A stretch of 64,000 nt of DNA, from positions 1,168,347 to 1,232,346 of the forward strand of contig CP091241.1 of the NCBI GenBank assembly GCA_027627685.1, given 5' to 3'. Made by a program: the position numbers and the translations under genes. Below the pieces are notes generated by a model. That model had not been told where the DNA came from. It made no database searches and saw nothing but the letters and a program-made list of their open reading frames with translations. The stretch's first letter is position 1, and every line of letters starts with the position of its first letter. This DNA comes from Hyphomonadaceae bacterium ML37. Its GTDB lineage: Bacteria; Pseudomonadota; Alphaproteobacteria; Caulobacterales; Maricaulaceae. Positions 53,463 through 62,166 of the stretch are shown piece by piece.

Positions 53463-53731
53463 TGGGAAGCGATCACCCGCGCAATACCGGCCCCATGCAC
53501 TCTGCTCAGCGCTGCTGCGCGCGCACGCGCAACGGTGCCCCCTGCCAGGCTCCGGCCGTGACAGGCAAAAAGCGCTGCCGCATGCATGGCGGAGCGGCGG
53601 GCTCGGGCGCGCCCAAAGGCAATACCAACGCCCTCAAGCACGGCTATTACTCCAGAGCCGCGCGAGAGATGCGCCGAGAGATCAATGCCATTGTGCGCAA
53701 GGGCCGCGCCACCCTGAAACAGCTCACATAG
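53462..53731 (+). CDS. HGGxxxG-motif small Cys-rich protein
   Basis: This 89-residue protein (the start could also be 53495) contains CCARTRNGAPCQAPAVTGKK, RCRMHGGAAGSGAPKGNTNA and LKHGYYSRAAREM. The Cys/His pattern suggests metal binding. The motif is widespread beside mobile-element genes. It is coupled to the preceding gene by a TGATG overlap. Confidence 0.7.
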   Translation: MGSDHPRNTGPMHSAQRCCARTRNGAPCQAPAVTGKKRCRMHGGAAGSGAPKGNTNALKHGYYSRAAREMRREINAIVRKGRATLKQLT

Positions 53732-54982
53732 CGCCAGCCGTGACTGTGATGTCTGGCAGCGGCGCGCGCATCACGCCCCGCTGCGCCATCCTTCGATGAG
53801 TGGGGATATGGGTTCTGCGCCGCTCACCGCGGCCAGTCGAGCGAGCCGGCGCCGCCCGACAAGGCGGTGCGCAGAGCACATCGCAGGGTCCGATAAACAC
53901 CGCCGCACCCTCGCTGCGTCATGACTGCGTCACGACTGCGCTCACGGCTGCGCTCACGGCTGCGCTCACGGCTTCGCTCACGGCGGCGCTCACGGCCGCC
54001 CTCACGGCGGCGCTCAAGATTGTGCTCCTGCCCGCCAGGCCAGCCTCACGTCGGCGCCATGTGTCGAGCGTGGTGAGAGCTGACTGCGTCAGGCCGCACG
54101 CTCTGACCGCATGATCGTGAGCGCAGTCTCTCCGAAAACCGGCGACCAGCCCTGATGAATGCGCTCCATCTTCACCTGACGGGGTGGATTGTCCGCGCAG
54201 GCTCGACGGCGAGCCGATCGGCGCGTTGCAGTCGCCAGCATCAACTCTTGCAGCGCAACGTCGTCGCGCCTGCCATGGTCCGGGGCCGTCAAGAGGACGC
54301 TCGATACGCCTTCGCTGAACATCTCAGCCCGCCACCGAAGCCGTCGCGCGCATGATTTCCAATCGCATTCAATGGCATGTGCGCAACGCCTCAACAGAGA
54401 CGTCGCCGCGCCCCGTGATCGATCGCAAGGTGGGGGAGCCAGGAACTACAACGGGCGGTGCCGGAGACGCCGCCCGAAGGGGTAGAAATGGTAGCAATGT
54501 GAAGAGCAAAGCCACAAGGAATGGACGCGTGGCGACCTGACCTTCACCTATAATCCTTGGGCGCAAGCGGGCCCGTGGCAAGTTAAATTATGTTGTGACG
54601 ACAAGCGTCACCCGTTTGCGTGCGATGTTGAACGCGAAGCGCAAGAGCACGTGCGTGTCGCGCACGTCCCGGCCAGGCGGGGATGCTGCGCTCAAGGCGC
54701 AGACGCAATCACGGTTCTGGATGGGTAACAGGGCACCGGACAGGCGTCGGGCGGCGCTGAGGCAACGCCGCCCGACCATACACTTAAAATATCAGGCGCC
54801 AGACCTCGAGGGAGTTGGAGGGGTAAGGCCGGCACCTTAATGAGTTGTTAGCGCCTGCAGCAGGGCTTTTCAACCGCAAATCCGTGCCAGTGACGCGATG
54901 AGACTGGAAAAATGCCGCAAAAAATTTCGGGCGGCGCACAGGGGAGATGCGCCGCCCGACCAAAGGACTTGGGATCGCTCTG
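53732..54982. other. Gene-poor stretch with repeats
   Basis: Apart from the 12-bp tandem repeat, no frame here has a recognisable product or a ribosome-binding site. A leftward frame at 54089-54394 (ending QGWSPVFGETALTIM ...) has some protein-like character but no start signal. Several inverted GC-rich runs such as GGCGGCGC...GCGCCGCC (about 54931-54957) could form hairpins. Confidence 0.35.
53921..54012 (+). repeat. 12-bp tandem repeat (CTCACGGCTGCG)n
   Basis: Six in-phase units of CTCACGGCTGCG with few changes cover 53941-54012, preceded by degenerate units. One frame would read (ALTA)n. No stable protein is implied. Confidence 0.75.
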
Positions 54983-55129
54983 ACCCCGCGCGCCGATCAT
55001 GCGGCCTATATCGACCATTGGCTCAAAGTGCTCAAAGCCGATAACCGCGCCATCTTCACCGCCGCCGCGCAAGCCGCCAAGGCGTGTGAGTTTCTGGAGA
55101 AGCTTCAAAGCGTGAGCGAGGCGGCCTAG
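54983..55129 (+). pseudogene. ArdC-type antirestriction protein, 3' fragment
   Basis: The frame ends ADHAAYIDHWLKVLKADNRA, IFTAAAQAAKACEFLEKLQ, which matches the C-terminus of zincin-like ArdC proteins. The N-terminal ssDNA-binding part and the metallopeptidase motif are absent. It is a deletion remnant. Confidence 0.6.
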
Positions 55130-55177
55130 TGCCGCCTTGCTTCTGCGTACATTGAAACGTCTTGAATTCGCATAAAG

Positions 55178-55256
55178 TGCGAAAATATGATTTTTTAGAG
55201 CATTTATTTATATATCACACTTGCTCATATTCGCGAATTTTGCGAAAATACGAGCA
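55178..55256. promoter_or_regulatory. abiE promoter region with three AbiEi-like operator half-sites
   Basis: TGCGAAAATATGA (55178-55190), TGCTCATATTCGCGA (55222-55236, inverted) and TGCGAAAATACGAGCA (55241-55256) share one core. The last two form an inverted repeat ending at the start codon. The segment is very A+T-rich. AbiEi antitoxins are known to repress by binding such repeats. Confidence 0.55.
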
Positions 55257-56065
55257 TGAAATATACAAGCGATCCGATTCCCCAAGCGCGGCAAGAGCTT
55301 TCGAGGCTTATCAAAGAGGCGGGAGATGTCATTGATATCGCTCATGCCTCTGAGCTCTTGAAGCTTGATCGAATAGCGACAGCGAAGAAGCTGGCGCGTT
55401 GGACCGAGCAAGGCTGGCTACGCAGAGTTGCCAAAGGTGTCTATGTCGCGGCCAGCCTTGATATGCTGGAGAATGATACGGTTGTTTCTGACCCATGGGT
55501 GTTGGTTCCAGCACTGTTCGAACCAGCCTATATCGGTGGGCGGACAGCTTCCGAACATTGGGATATGACAGAGCAAATTTTCAACGACATCGTTGTAATG
55601 ACCGCCCGTACCGTGCGTCATAAAACACAGGTCCACCAAGGCATCACCTTCAGCCTGAAACACATCGCGCCAACCAAGGTTTTTGGCACAAAAGTGCTTT
55701 GGCGTGAGAACACGAAAGTCGCGGTATCTGATCCGCATCGAACGATCATCGATATGCTGGACGATCCGATGATCGGCGGGGGTATCCAGCACGTTGCCGA
55801 TTGTTTGTCCGTTTATCTGAATCGATCCGACCGCAGCGATGAGCGGTTGATCGAGTATGCTGACCGTCTCGGAAACGGTGCAGTCTTCAAACGGTTAGGT
55901 TTTCTATTGGAACGAGAAGGTAAGAACCGGGCTCTTCAAGCCAAATGCGCTGAGCGTCTGACCAAGGGAAATGCGAGACTTGATCCGGTTATGTCGCAGG
56001 GGAAAATCGTTAGCCGCTGGCGTCTCGTTGTTCCTCACAACCTGCTTCAAGGAGAGGGAACATGA
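55256..56065 (+). CDS. abiEi: AbiEi-type antitoxin
   Basis: This 269-residue protein has an N-terminal winged helix (VIDIAHASELLKLDRIATAK, WTEQGWLRRVAKGVYVAA) and the AbiEi C-terminal domain (YIGGRTASEHWDMTEQIFND, KVLWRENTKVAVSDPHRTII). In type IV abiE systems it represses the operon and counteracts AbiEii without direct binding. No clear ribosome-binding site precedes the ATG, which lies inside an operator repeat. The stop overlaps abiEii (ATGA). Confidence 0.88.
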   Translation: MKYTSDPIPQARQELSRLIKEAGDVIDIAHASELLKLDRIATAKKLARWTEQGWLRRVAKGVYVAASLDMLENDTVVSDPWVLVPALFEPAYIGGRTASEHWDMTEQIFNDIVVMTARTVRHKTQVHQGITFSLKHIAPTKVFGTKVLWRENTKVAVSDPHRTIIDMLDDPMIGGGIQHVADCLSVYLNRSDRSDERLIEYADRLGNGAVFKRLGFLLEREGKNRALQAKCAERLTKGNARLDPVMSQGKIVSRWRLVVPHNLLQGEGT

Positions 56066-57348
56066 TTCCCAGGGCAGAGCTGATGGCGATTGCCAACGAG
56101 AAATCGCTCAGACCAGATGTCGTCGAGAAAGATTACGCACTAGGCTGGATTTTGGCAGGTATTTCAGCCCATCCCGCGTTGAGGGATGAGTGGGCGTTCA
56201 AAGGCGGAACCTGCCTGAAGAAGTGCTATTTCGAAACCTACAGATTTTCGGAAGATTTAGATTTTACTTTACGGGACGCGAAACACCTTGATGTGACATT
56301 CCTTCACACCGTGTTCAGCGAAATAAGCGAATGGGTTTATGATCAGGCCGGTATCGAAATGCCGGTCGAACAACAAACATTCGAGATCATAAACAACCCG
56401 AGAGGAAACCCTGCCTGTCAGGGAAAGGTTGCTTATAAAGGGCCAATCTCGCCCCGCTCTTTGCCCCGCGTGAAACTTGACCTGACTGCGGACGAACGGA
56501 TCGTCATGCCGCCTGTGCGTGCGGCTGTTTATCATCCATATTCCGACGTGCCTCCTGATGGTATCGACGTCCTGACTTACACCTATGAGGAGGCCTTCGG
56601 CGAGAAGGTCCGCGCCCTGGCGGAACGCACACGTCCGCGCGACCTCTATGATGTCATCAACCTCTTCCGAAATGATGCCAATCTGCCCGATCCGGCAGTT
56701 CTGCGCGATGTGATCGCCCAGAAATGCGACTTTAAAGGCATTCCCTTTCCAGCCCTCGAACTCATACAAGCTCATCGTGATGAGCTCGCCGGAAGTTGGG
56801 GAGCGATGTTGGGCCACCAATTGCCAACCCTGCCTGATCTGGAAGCCTTCCTGGGCGGCTTACCGGAGTTTTTCTCCTGGCTGGAAGGTGAACGCAGACC
56901 TGAGGCTCTGCAAGCTTATCCCCATCAAGCTGGTGCTATGTTGATCCGCGAAAGGACGCTACCGGCCGCCGTGCCGCAGCGTGCCCGCCCAGCGCTTGAA
57001 ATCATCCGGTTTGCTGCAGCCAACAGGCTCTGTGTTGACCTTACCTATCGCCCAGAAGACGGTGGCATATCCACACGCAGGATCGAGCCCTATTCGCTTC
57101 GCCAGTCACAGGCTGGCGACGTACTTTTGATGGCCGTTCGCCGCGACAACGGTCAACCTCGAAGCTACCGCACAGATCGCATCATCAACGCCTCAGTGAC
57201 AAATGAGACTTTCAAGCCGCGCTATGAAATCGAGCTGTTCCAGCACGAGCCGCGCTCAAGCGCGTTAGATCATTTCAGCTTGCCATTCTCAGAGCAAGCG
57301 CTCGAAGAGCCCCGTGAACGAACCGTTAAAGCTTCGGGTCCATCGTAG
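56062..57348 (+). CDS. abiEii: AbiEii nucleotidyltransferase toxin fused to a WYL domain
   Basis: This 428-residue protein has an N-terminal AbiEii NTase domain (about residues 1-235). It shows WAFKGGTCLKKCYFETYRFS, the catalytic DxD in SEDLDFTL, and TYTYEEAFGEKVRALAERTR plus RPRDLYDVINL. A separate C-terminal domain (about 310-400: EIIRFAAANRLCVDLTYRPE, RRIEPYSLRQSQAGDVLLMA, SYRTDRI) has WYL-domain character. Typical AbiEii proteins end near residue 300. The toxin would transfer nucleotides to tRNA and block translation during phage attack; the WYL part may sense nucleic acid, which is inference. Confidence 0.82.
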   Translation: MIPRAELMAIANEKSLRPDVVEKDYALGWILAGISAHPALRDEWAFKGGTCLKKCYFETYRFSEDLDFTLRDAKHLDVTFLHTVFSEISEWVYDQAGIEMPVEQQTFEIINNPRGNPACQGKVAYKGPISPRSLPRVKLDLTADERIVMPPVRAAVYHPYSDVPPDGIDVLTYTYEEAFGEKVRALAERTRPRDLYDVINLFRNDANLPDPAVLRDVIAQKCDFKGIPFPALELIQAHRDELAGSWGAMLGHQLPTLPDLEAFLGGLPEFFSWLEGERRPEALQAYPHQAGAMLIRERTLPAAVPQRARPALEIIRFAAANRLCVDLTYRPEDGGISTRRIEPYSLRQSQAGDVLLMAVRRDNGQPRSYRTDRIINASVTNETFKPRYEIELFQHEPRSSALDHFSLPFSEQALEEPRERTVKASGPS

Positions 57349-57489
57349 GGAATTGTCAGAATGAAGGGGCTGATTGTCAGCCTGATTGGGGCTCTAGCTG
57401 TGATCTCTCATAAGTGTCCGTCGTCAGAACATTTGGCACAGATGGCATCGTAGATTAGTGGAGCATCGGCCTCGTCTGGTTGGTTGATA

Positions 57490-58470
57490 TTAGGCGGCGT
57501 GCTTTCGGTGTTGCAAGCGTCGATGTTCGATGGTCTGTCGCTTGATCTTTTCACGCTCTTTGATGATGGCTGGGGCCCTGCCGAAGTAGGCGTCGGCGGG
57601 CGTCACGTTGTTCAGGCTCTCGTGGTAGCGTTGGTGATTGTAATGTTCGACGAACGCTTCGATCTGGGTCTCAAGATCGCCGGGCAGGAAGTAGTTTTCC
57701 AGCAGGATGCGGTTCTTCATGGTCTGGTGCCAGCGCTCGATCTTGCCCTGCGTCTGGGGATGGAACGGCGCACCGCGCACATGGCTCATACGCTGGGCCT
57801 CGATGTATTCGGCGAGCTCGCCGGCGATGTAACAAGGGCCATTATCCGACAGCAGGCGCGGCTTGTGATGGACGTTCACCTGGTCGCAGCCGGAAGCCGC
57901 GAGAGCGAGGTCCAGCGTGTCGGTCACGTCCTCGGCCCGCATATTGGTGCAAAGCTTCCAGGCGATGATGTAGCGCGAGAAGTCGTCGAGCACGGTTGAC
58001 AGATACATCCAGCCCCAGCCGATGATCTTGAAGTAGGTAAAGTCGGTCTGCCACATCTCGTTCGGCCGGGTGGTCTTGGTGTGGAACTGGTCGGCGGCCT
58101 TGATCACGACATAGGCCGGGCTGGTGATCAGATCATGGGCCTTCAGAAGGCGATAGACCGTCGCCTCCGACACGAAGTAACGCGTCTCGTCGGTGAACCG
58201 CACAGCCAGCTCGCGCGGGCTCAGCTCGGACTGCTCCAGCGCCAGTTCGATAATCTGGTCATGCACCTCGGCGGGGATGCGGTTCCACACCCTGCTTGGC
58301 GCTGATGGCCGGTCCTCTAGCGCTTCAGGTCCGCCTTCCAGATACCGGTCATACCAGCGATAAAAGGTCCGACGGGCTATACCCAGCTTGTCGAGCGTGA
58401 CCTTGGCAGGCAGGTGCGACTGCTCGACGATCCTGATGATCTCGAGCTTCTCGGATGCGGGGTGCCTCAT
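57490..58470 (-). CDS. IS3-family transposase OrfB
   Basis: This 326-residue protein has an HTH (LGIARRTFYRWYDRYLEG) and an rve core with DDE residues in WQTDFTYFKI, RLLSDNGPCYI and TQGKIERWHQTMK. The ATG at 58470 overlaps the orfA stop (ATGA) with GGAGGA upstream, so it is expressed by coupling. The frame is intact. Confidence 0.93.
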   Translation of the reverse strand: MRHPASEKLEIIRIVEQSHLPAKVTLDKLGIARRTFYRWYDRYLEGGPEALEDRPSAPSRVWNRIPAEVHDQIIELALEQSELSPRELAVRFTDETRYFVSEATVYRLLKAHDLITSPAYVVIKAADQFHTKTTRPNEMWQTDFTYFKIIGWGWMYLSTVLDDFSRYIIAWKLCTNMRAEDVTDTLDLALAASGCDQVNVHHKPRLLSDNGPCYIAGELAEYIEAQRMSHVRGAPFHPQTQGKIERWHQTMKNRILLENYFLPGDLETQIEAFVEHYNHQRYHESLNNVTPADAYFGRAPAIIKEREKIKRQTIEHRRLQHRKHAA

Positions 58471-58841
58471 GCGTCGTCCTCCCCATCCGCGATCATGCTT
58501 TTTTTGAGCAGACGGTTCTCCAAGGTCAGATCAGCCACGCATTCTTTCAGGTCACGCGCCTGATGGCGCAGGTTCTTGACCTCGTCACTGGTGGCAGCAC
58601 GTGCCGTGTCGCCCGCCAGTCGGCGCTTGCCAGCCTCCATGAACTCCTTCGACCAAGTATAATAAAGGCTCTGGGCTATGCCTTCCTTGCGGCACAGCTC
58701 GGCGATGCTGTCGTCACCGCGCAGGCCTTCCAGAACAATGCGGATCTTGTCTTCAGCCGAGAAGTGTCGCCGGGTCGCTCGGCGAATGTCCTTCACAACG
58801 GTTGCAGCAGGGGCTTTGGGCTTTGTGGATTTGGATCTCAT
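58467..58841 (-). CDS. IS3-family transposase OrfA
   Basis: This 124-residue protein has a basic N-terminus and an HTH_Tnp_1 domain (RRHFSAEDKIRIVLEGLRGD, ELCRKEGIAQSLYYTWSKEF). A leucine-rich coiled coil follows (LTLENRLLKKS). It recognises the element ends. Confidence 0.92.
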   Translation of the reverse strand: MRSKSTKPKAPAATVVKDIRRATRRHFSAEDKIRIVLEGLRGDDSIAELCRKEGIAQSLYYTWSKEFMEAGKRRLAGDTARAATSDEVKNLRHQARDLKECVADLTLENRLLKKSMIADGEDDA

Positions 58842-58926
58842 CTTCGTTCCTTCGTCACTGCGACGAGACCCAAATCCTCCTTAAATCACAACCCCAAACC
58901 TGTGCCATAGGTGCTGACGGGGGACA

Positions 58927-59646
58927 CAGGGCGACGTCGATGGCTTCATCGCGCAATACGATCTGAAGACTCGCAAGGTGCCCAAGATCGCGGCCGAGAT
59001 CGCGCAGCGCCTGCTGGTAGCCGGCCGGGCAGGGGACGCGTTCAGCTTTATTGAGCAGGCCGAGGTGAGCGAGGCCCGCTGGATCCCGCCCGAGTGGGAG
59101 GACGCCCGCCTGGCCGCCCTTGAGGCGCTTGACCGAAACGACGAAGCGCAGGGATTCCGTTGGGCCTGTTTCGAACGCACTCTCTCCGACAGCTACCTGC
59201 GGGCGTATCTCAAGCGGCTGCCCGACTTCGACGACATCGAGGCCGAAGAGCGGGCGATGGCTCACGCCAAAGCCTATCCGAGCCTTCTTCGCGCTCTGCA
59301 GTTCTTCCTCGATTGGCCTGCGCTGGATCGGGCCGCCGACCTCCTCAAAGCCCGACATGACGAGATCGACGGGGACCACTACGAGTATCTCGCCCCCGCG
59401 GCGGAGGCCCTGTCAGAGCGTCATCCGCTGGCCGCGACGCTGGCGCTCCGCGCGATGGTCGACTTCACTCTCACGAGGTCGCGGGCGAAGCGGTATCGCT
59501 ATGCCGCCGAGCATCTGGTCTCCTGCGCCCGGCTCGCGCGGGACATCCAGGACTTCGGCTCCTTTGAGACGCACGACGCCTATGTCGTCCGGTTGAAGGA
59601 GGAGCACGGCAGGAAGTTCGGCTTCTGGTCGCTCACCGCCGCCTGA
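58927..59646 (+). pseudogene. DUF6880 protein, 5' end removed by the insertion sequence
   Basis: The frame is open from the insertion boundary (GDVDGFIAQYDLKTRKVPKI ...) to the stop at 59646. It contains WEDARLAALEALDRNDEAQG, FERTLSDSYLRAYLKRLPDF and the C-terminal VRLKEEHGRKFGFWSL, as in DUF6880 proteins. About 235 codons remain; the N-terminal zinc-finger-like part is missing. A shortened paralogue is at 63.1 kb. The 25-bp island repeat follows 35 bases after the stop. Confidence 0.7.
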
Positions 59647-59681
59647 TGGTCGTGCTACCGGAAAATCAGATCTCGGCCCGT

Positions 59682-59706
59682 TGGAAGCATTGTGGAAGCA
59701 AGAGGG
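59682..59706 (+). repeat. 25-bp island repeat, copy 2
   Basis: This copy has one base change relative to copies 1 and 3 (T for C at position 9). It stands just after the truncated DUF6880 gene and just before chimeric scraps, marking an old island boundary. Confidence 0.65.
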
Positions 59707-59759
59707 CGGAAAGTGCCGCCTGTTTCTTCGCAATCGCGCGTGTGGCGCGCGCGGGGCAG

Positions 59760-60018
59760 CCGCGAGGTCTTGATAGAACTCGTTTGGGTGCTGGAGCGTG
59801 CCTATCGCCTTGGCCGCGCTGAAATCACCTTTGCCCTCAGCGGGTTGCTCTCGGCAGGGCAGTGGCGACCTCCCGCACGAGGGCGGCGTCCTCCTTGCGG
59901 ACCTGCACTTCGACGCGCACGAACCCCTGCCGCTGGCGGCGCTTGCGCCACTGGGTGACGGGAGACGGATCGGTGATGGCCATATTGCCCTCCATTTACC
60001 GGAAACCTTGCCGGAAAT
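59760..60018 (+). pseudogene. Chimera of a PIN-toxin fragment and an antisense vapB fragment
   Basis: Bases 59760-59857 repeat, with one change, the PIN gene at 62283-62378 (REVLIELVWVLERAYRLGRA). At CTCGGCA the sequence switches to the reverse-oriented 5' part of vapB with its promoter (equivalent to 36762-36925), including the GCCGGAAAT operator repeats. Neither piece is a complete gene. Confidence 0.7.
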
Positions 60019-60136
60019 AGGGGTTTGCCGGCAAGGCGCTTCAATCCCATCAACGCAGATCTGTTCTGCAGGGAGGCAGGCGCTCGGCTGGACCGGCGTG
60101 GAGCCATCCCTGCCTCTGGTGCGCTCGAGCGGGGCG

Positions 60137-60252
60137 TTTTACCGAACGGGAATAATGCTGGCCTGGAGGCCAGTTCGAGACACATATTTCCTGATCGGGA
60201 AATTCTTGTGGACATTCTTCGGAAACTCATGATAATTTACCGTTCGGTAAAT
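60137..60252. promoter_or_regulatory. hipBA operators
   Basis: TTTACCGTTCGGTAAA (about 60236-60251) is a palindrome ending a few bases before hipB. A second site, TTTTACCGAACGGGAA (60137-60152), lies about 98 bases upstream. HipB is known to bind paired palindromes and loop or bend DNA. Confidence 0.55.
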
Positions 60253-60255
60253 ATC

Positions 60256-60498
60256 ATGGCCAGACACACACTCACCACCGCCGAAATCGGTGCCATTGTG
60301 CGAACCACCCGCAAGGCTGCTGGCCTGCGCCAGGACGAGCTTGCGGGCGCAGCCGGCGTCGGCCTGCGCTTCATTGTCGATCTTGAAGCGGGCAAGCCGA
60401 CCGCGCAGATCGGCAAGACGCTTCAGGTCCTGGCAGCGCTCGGATGCTCGATCGATATCACACCGCCGCCCGACACCGAAGGAGCGCGCAAGTCATGA
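60256..60498 (+). CDS. hipB: HipB-like antitoxin
   Basis: This 80-residue protein has a Xre/Cro helix-turn-helix (IVRTTRKAAGLRQDELAGAA, LRFIVDLEAGKPTAQIGKTL). The start is ATG 60256 after the palindromic operator. The stop overlaps hipA (ATGA). Confidence 0.88.
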   Translation: MARHTLTTAEIGAIVRTTRKAAGLRQDELAGAAGVGLRFIVDLEAGKPTAQIGKTLQVLAALGCSIDITPPPDTEGARKS

Positions 60499-61763
60499 CG
60501 CGCACCCTCGACATCTGGTGGGAGGGGCGCGCGGTAGGCCAGCTGACGCAGGACCGGCATGGTGAACTCGGCTTCGCCTATGCGCTCGAATGGCTGAACG
60601 ACGAGACGGCGCAGCCCCTGTCCGCCTCCCTGCCCAAGCGGGCGGCGCCGTTCACTCGCCGCGAGTGCCGGCCGTTTTTCGGCGGTCTTCTGCCGGAGGA
60701 AAGCCAGCGCGACGCCGCCGCTCAGGCACTCGGGGTGTCGAGCGCGAATGATTTCGCCCTTCTCGATCGCCTCGGCGGCGATGTCGCGGGCGCGCTTCAG
60801 CTCCTGGCGCCAGGCGAAGCGCCGATCATTATTGCCAACGATCAACGGCCAATACCGCTTGGTGATGCAGGGCTGATCGCGGTGCTGGACGCGCTGCCTG
60901 CCCGCCCGCTGCTCGCGGGCCAGGAAGGCTTGCGCCTGTCTCTTGCCGGCGCGCAGTCAAAGGTGCCGGTGGTTCTGATAGATGGCGCGGTGGCGCTGCC
61001 TGCGCCGGGCCAGCCGACCACGCATATTCTCAAGCCCCCGATATCGCGTTTGGCTGGCACGACCGAGAACGAGGCGTTCGTGATGCGCCTTGCTGGCGCA
61101 ATCGGTCTCGATGTCGCGCCGGCACAAGCGTGCACCGTGCAGGATCGAACATTTCTGCTGGTGCAGCGCTATGACCGCGCCGTCGGCGATGATGGACGTG
61201 TGCACAGGATCCATCAGGAGGATTTCTGCCAGGCGCTCGGCGTGCCGCCGCAGACCAAATACGCCAGCGAGGGTGGCCCGACCTTTAAAGATTGCTTTGC
61301 GCTGCTGCGCCGTGTCGCGGCAAGGCCCGCTGTCGATGTACTCAAGCTCCTCGATGCGGTGATTTTCAATGTGATCGCCGGGAATGCCGACGCACACGGC
61401 AAGAACTTCTCGATCCTCTACGAGGCCGAAGGCCCGCGCCTCGCCCCGCTCTATGACCTGCTGGCGACCGTCGCGTATCGCGATCTATCGCCGAAATTCG
61501 CCATGAAGATCGGGACACGCGCGACGCTTGGCGAACTGGACGCGAAGGGCTGGGCAGCGTTCGCGGCGGACGCGGGTCTCGGCCTTCCGCTGATCCGAAG
61601 ACGGGTTGGCGAGATCAGCAACGGCGTCCTTGAGCAATCCAGCATCGTGGCGTCAGAGATCTCGCGTCCCGGGCTGGACGGGGCGGCTATTGAGCAGCTT
61701 GCCGATATGATCTGCGACCGCGCCGAACGCTGCGCTTTGACGGTGGCCGGAGCCGCTCGTTGA
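60495..61763 (+). CDS. hipA: HipA-like serine/threonine kinase toxin
   Basis: This 422-residue protein has the HipA N-terminal domain (LDIWWEGRAVGQLTQDRHGE), LRLSLAGAQSKVPVVLIDGA and the kinase core with catalytic NADAHGKNFSIL and the metal-binding PLYDLLATVAY. Characterised HipA toxins phosphorylate glutamyl- or tryptophanyl-tRNA synthetase and cause dormancy. The gene is complete and overlaps hipB, so the module could be active. Confidence 0.92.
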   Translation: MTRTLDIWWEGRAVGQLTQDRHGELGFAYALEWLNDETAQPLSASLPKRAAPFTRRECRPFFGGLLPEESQRDAAAQALGVSSANDFALLDRLGGDVAGALQLLAPGEAPIIIANDQRPIPLGDAGLIAVLDALPARPLLAGQEGLRLSLAGAQSKVPVVLIDGAVALPAPGQPTTHILKPPISRLAGTTENEAFVMRLAGAIGLDVAPAQACTVQDRTFLLVQRYDRAVGDDGRVHRIHQEDFCQALGVPPQTKYASEGGPTFKDCFALLRRVAARPAVDVLKLLDAVIFNVIAGNADAHGKNFSILYEAEGPRLAPLYDLLATVAYRDLSPKFAMKIGTRATLGELDAKGWAAFAADAGLGLPLIRRRVGEISNGVLEQSSIVASEISRPGLDGAAIEQLADMICDRAERCALTVAGAAR

Positions 61764-61914
61764 ACGCGTCGACCCAGAGGTTTGCACCAGCAGCGGCGTG
61801 TTGAAGCCGCGTGCGGCGATCCGGGCGTGAGTCATCAAGGTCGTTCCTTGGCTGGCTTTGCACTTCCAATCCCCACATGGTAAGGTGAAATTGCAATATG
61901 TAAGGAGTCCGCCG

Positions 61915-62166
61915 ATGCATGAGTCGACAGTGACAGTAAAAGGCCAGACAACCCTACCGAAGGATGTGCGGGCTGCGCTTGGCCTGACCAGCGGGGACAA
62001 GGTGCGCTACCTGATCCTCGTTGGTGAGGTGCGGATCCTGAAGGCGCGCTCCGTCAAGGAATCGCGGGGCATCCTGTCCAAGTCCGTTCAGAAGCCTGTT
62101 TCTCTGGAAGAGATGGACGAGGCCATTTCCGCTGGCGCGACGGATAGTGTGGATCCCGATCAGTGA
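61915..62166 (+). CDS. AbrB/SpoVT-type antitoxin
   Basis: This 83-residue protein has a swapped-hairpin AbrB N-terminus (TVTVKGQTTLPKDVRAALGL) and an acidic toxin-binding tail. AAGGAG precedes the ATG at 61915. The GTGA overlap with the PIN gene gives a standard antitoxin-toxin pair. The 151-base gap before it holds A+T-rich promoter sequence. Confidence 0.85.
   Translation: MHESTVTVKGQTTLPKDVRAALGLTSGDKVRYLILVGEVRILKARSVKESRGILSKSVQKPVSLEEMDEAISAGATDSVDPDQ

Larger units (their letters stand above)
57415..58926 (-). mobile_element. IS3-family insertion sequence
   Basis: Imperfect terminal inverted repeats start TGTCCGTCGTCAG at 57415 and, read from the other end, TGTCCCCCGTCAG at 58926; both continue to GGCACAG. 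The element is about 1512 bp with orfA and orfB on the minus strand. No target duplication is evident. The right end cuts a DUF6880 gene. Confidence 0.85.

Noticed and set aside
59802-60230. 142-codon minus-strand frame containing vapB-like sequence
   Set aside because: The vapB-like part is only a duplicated 5' fragment without a toxin partner, and the rest is promoter and unrelated DNA.
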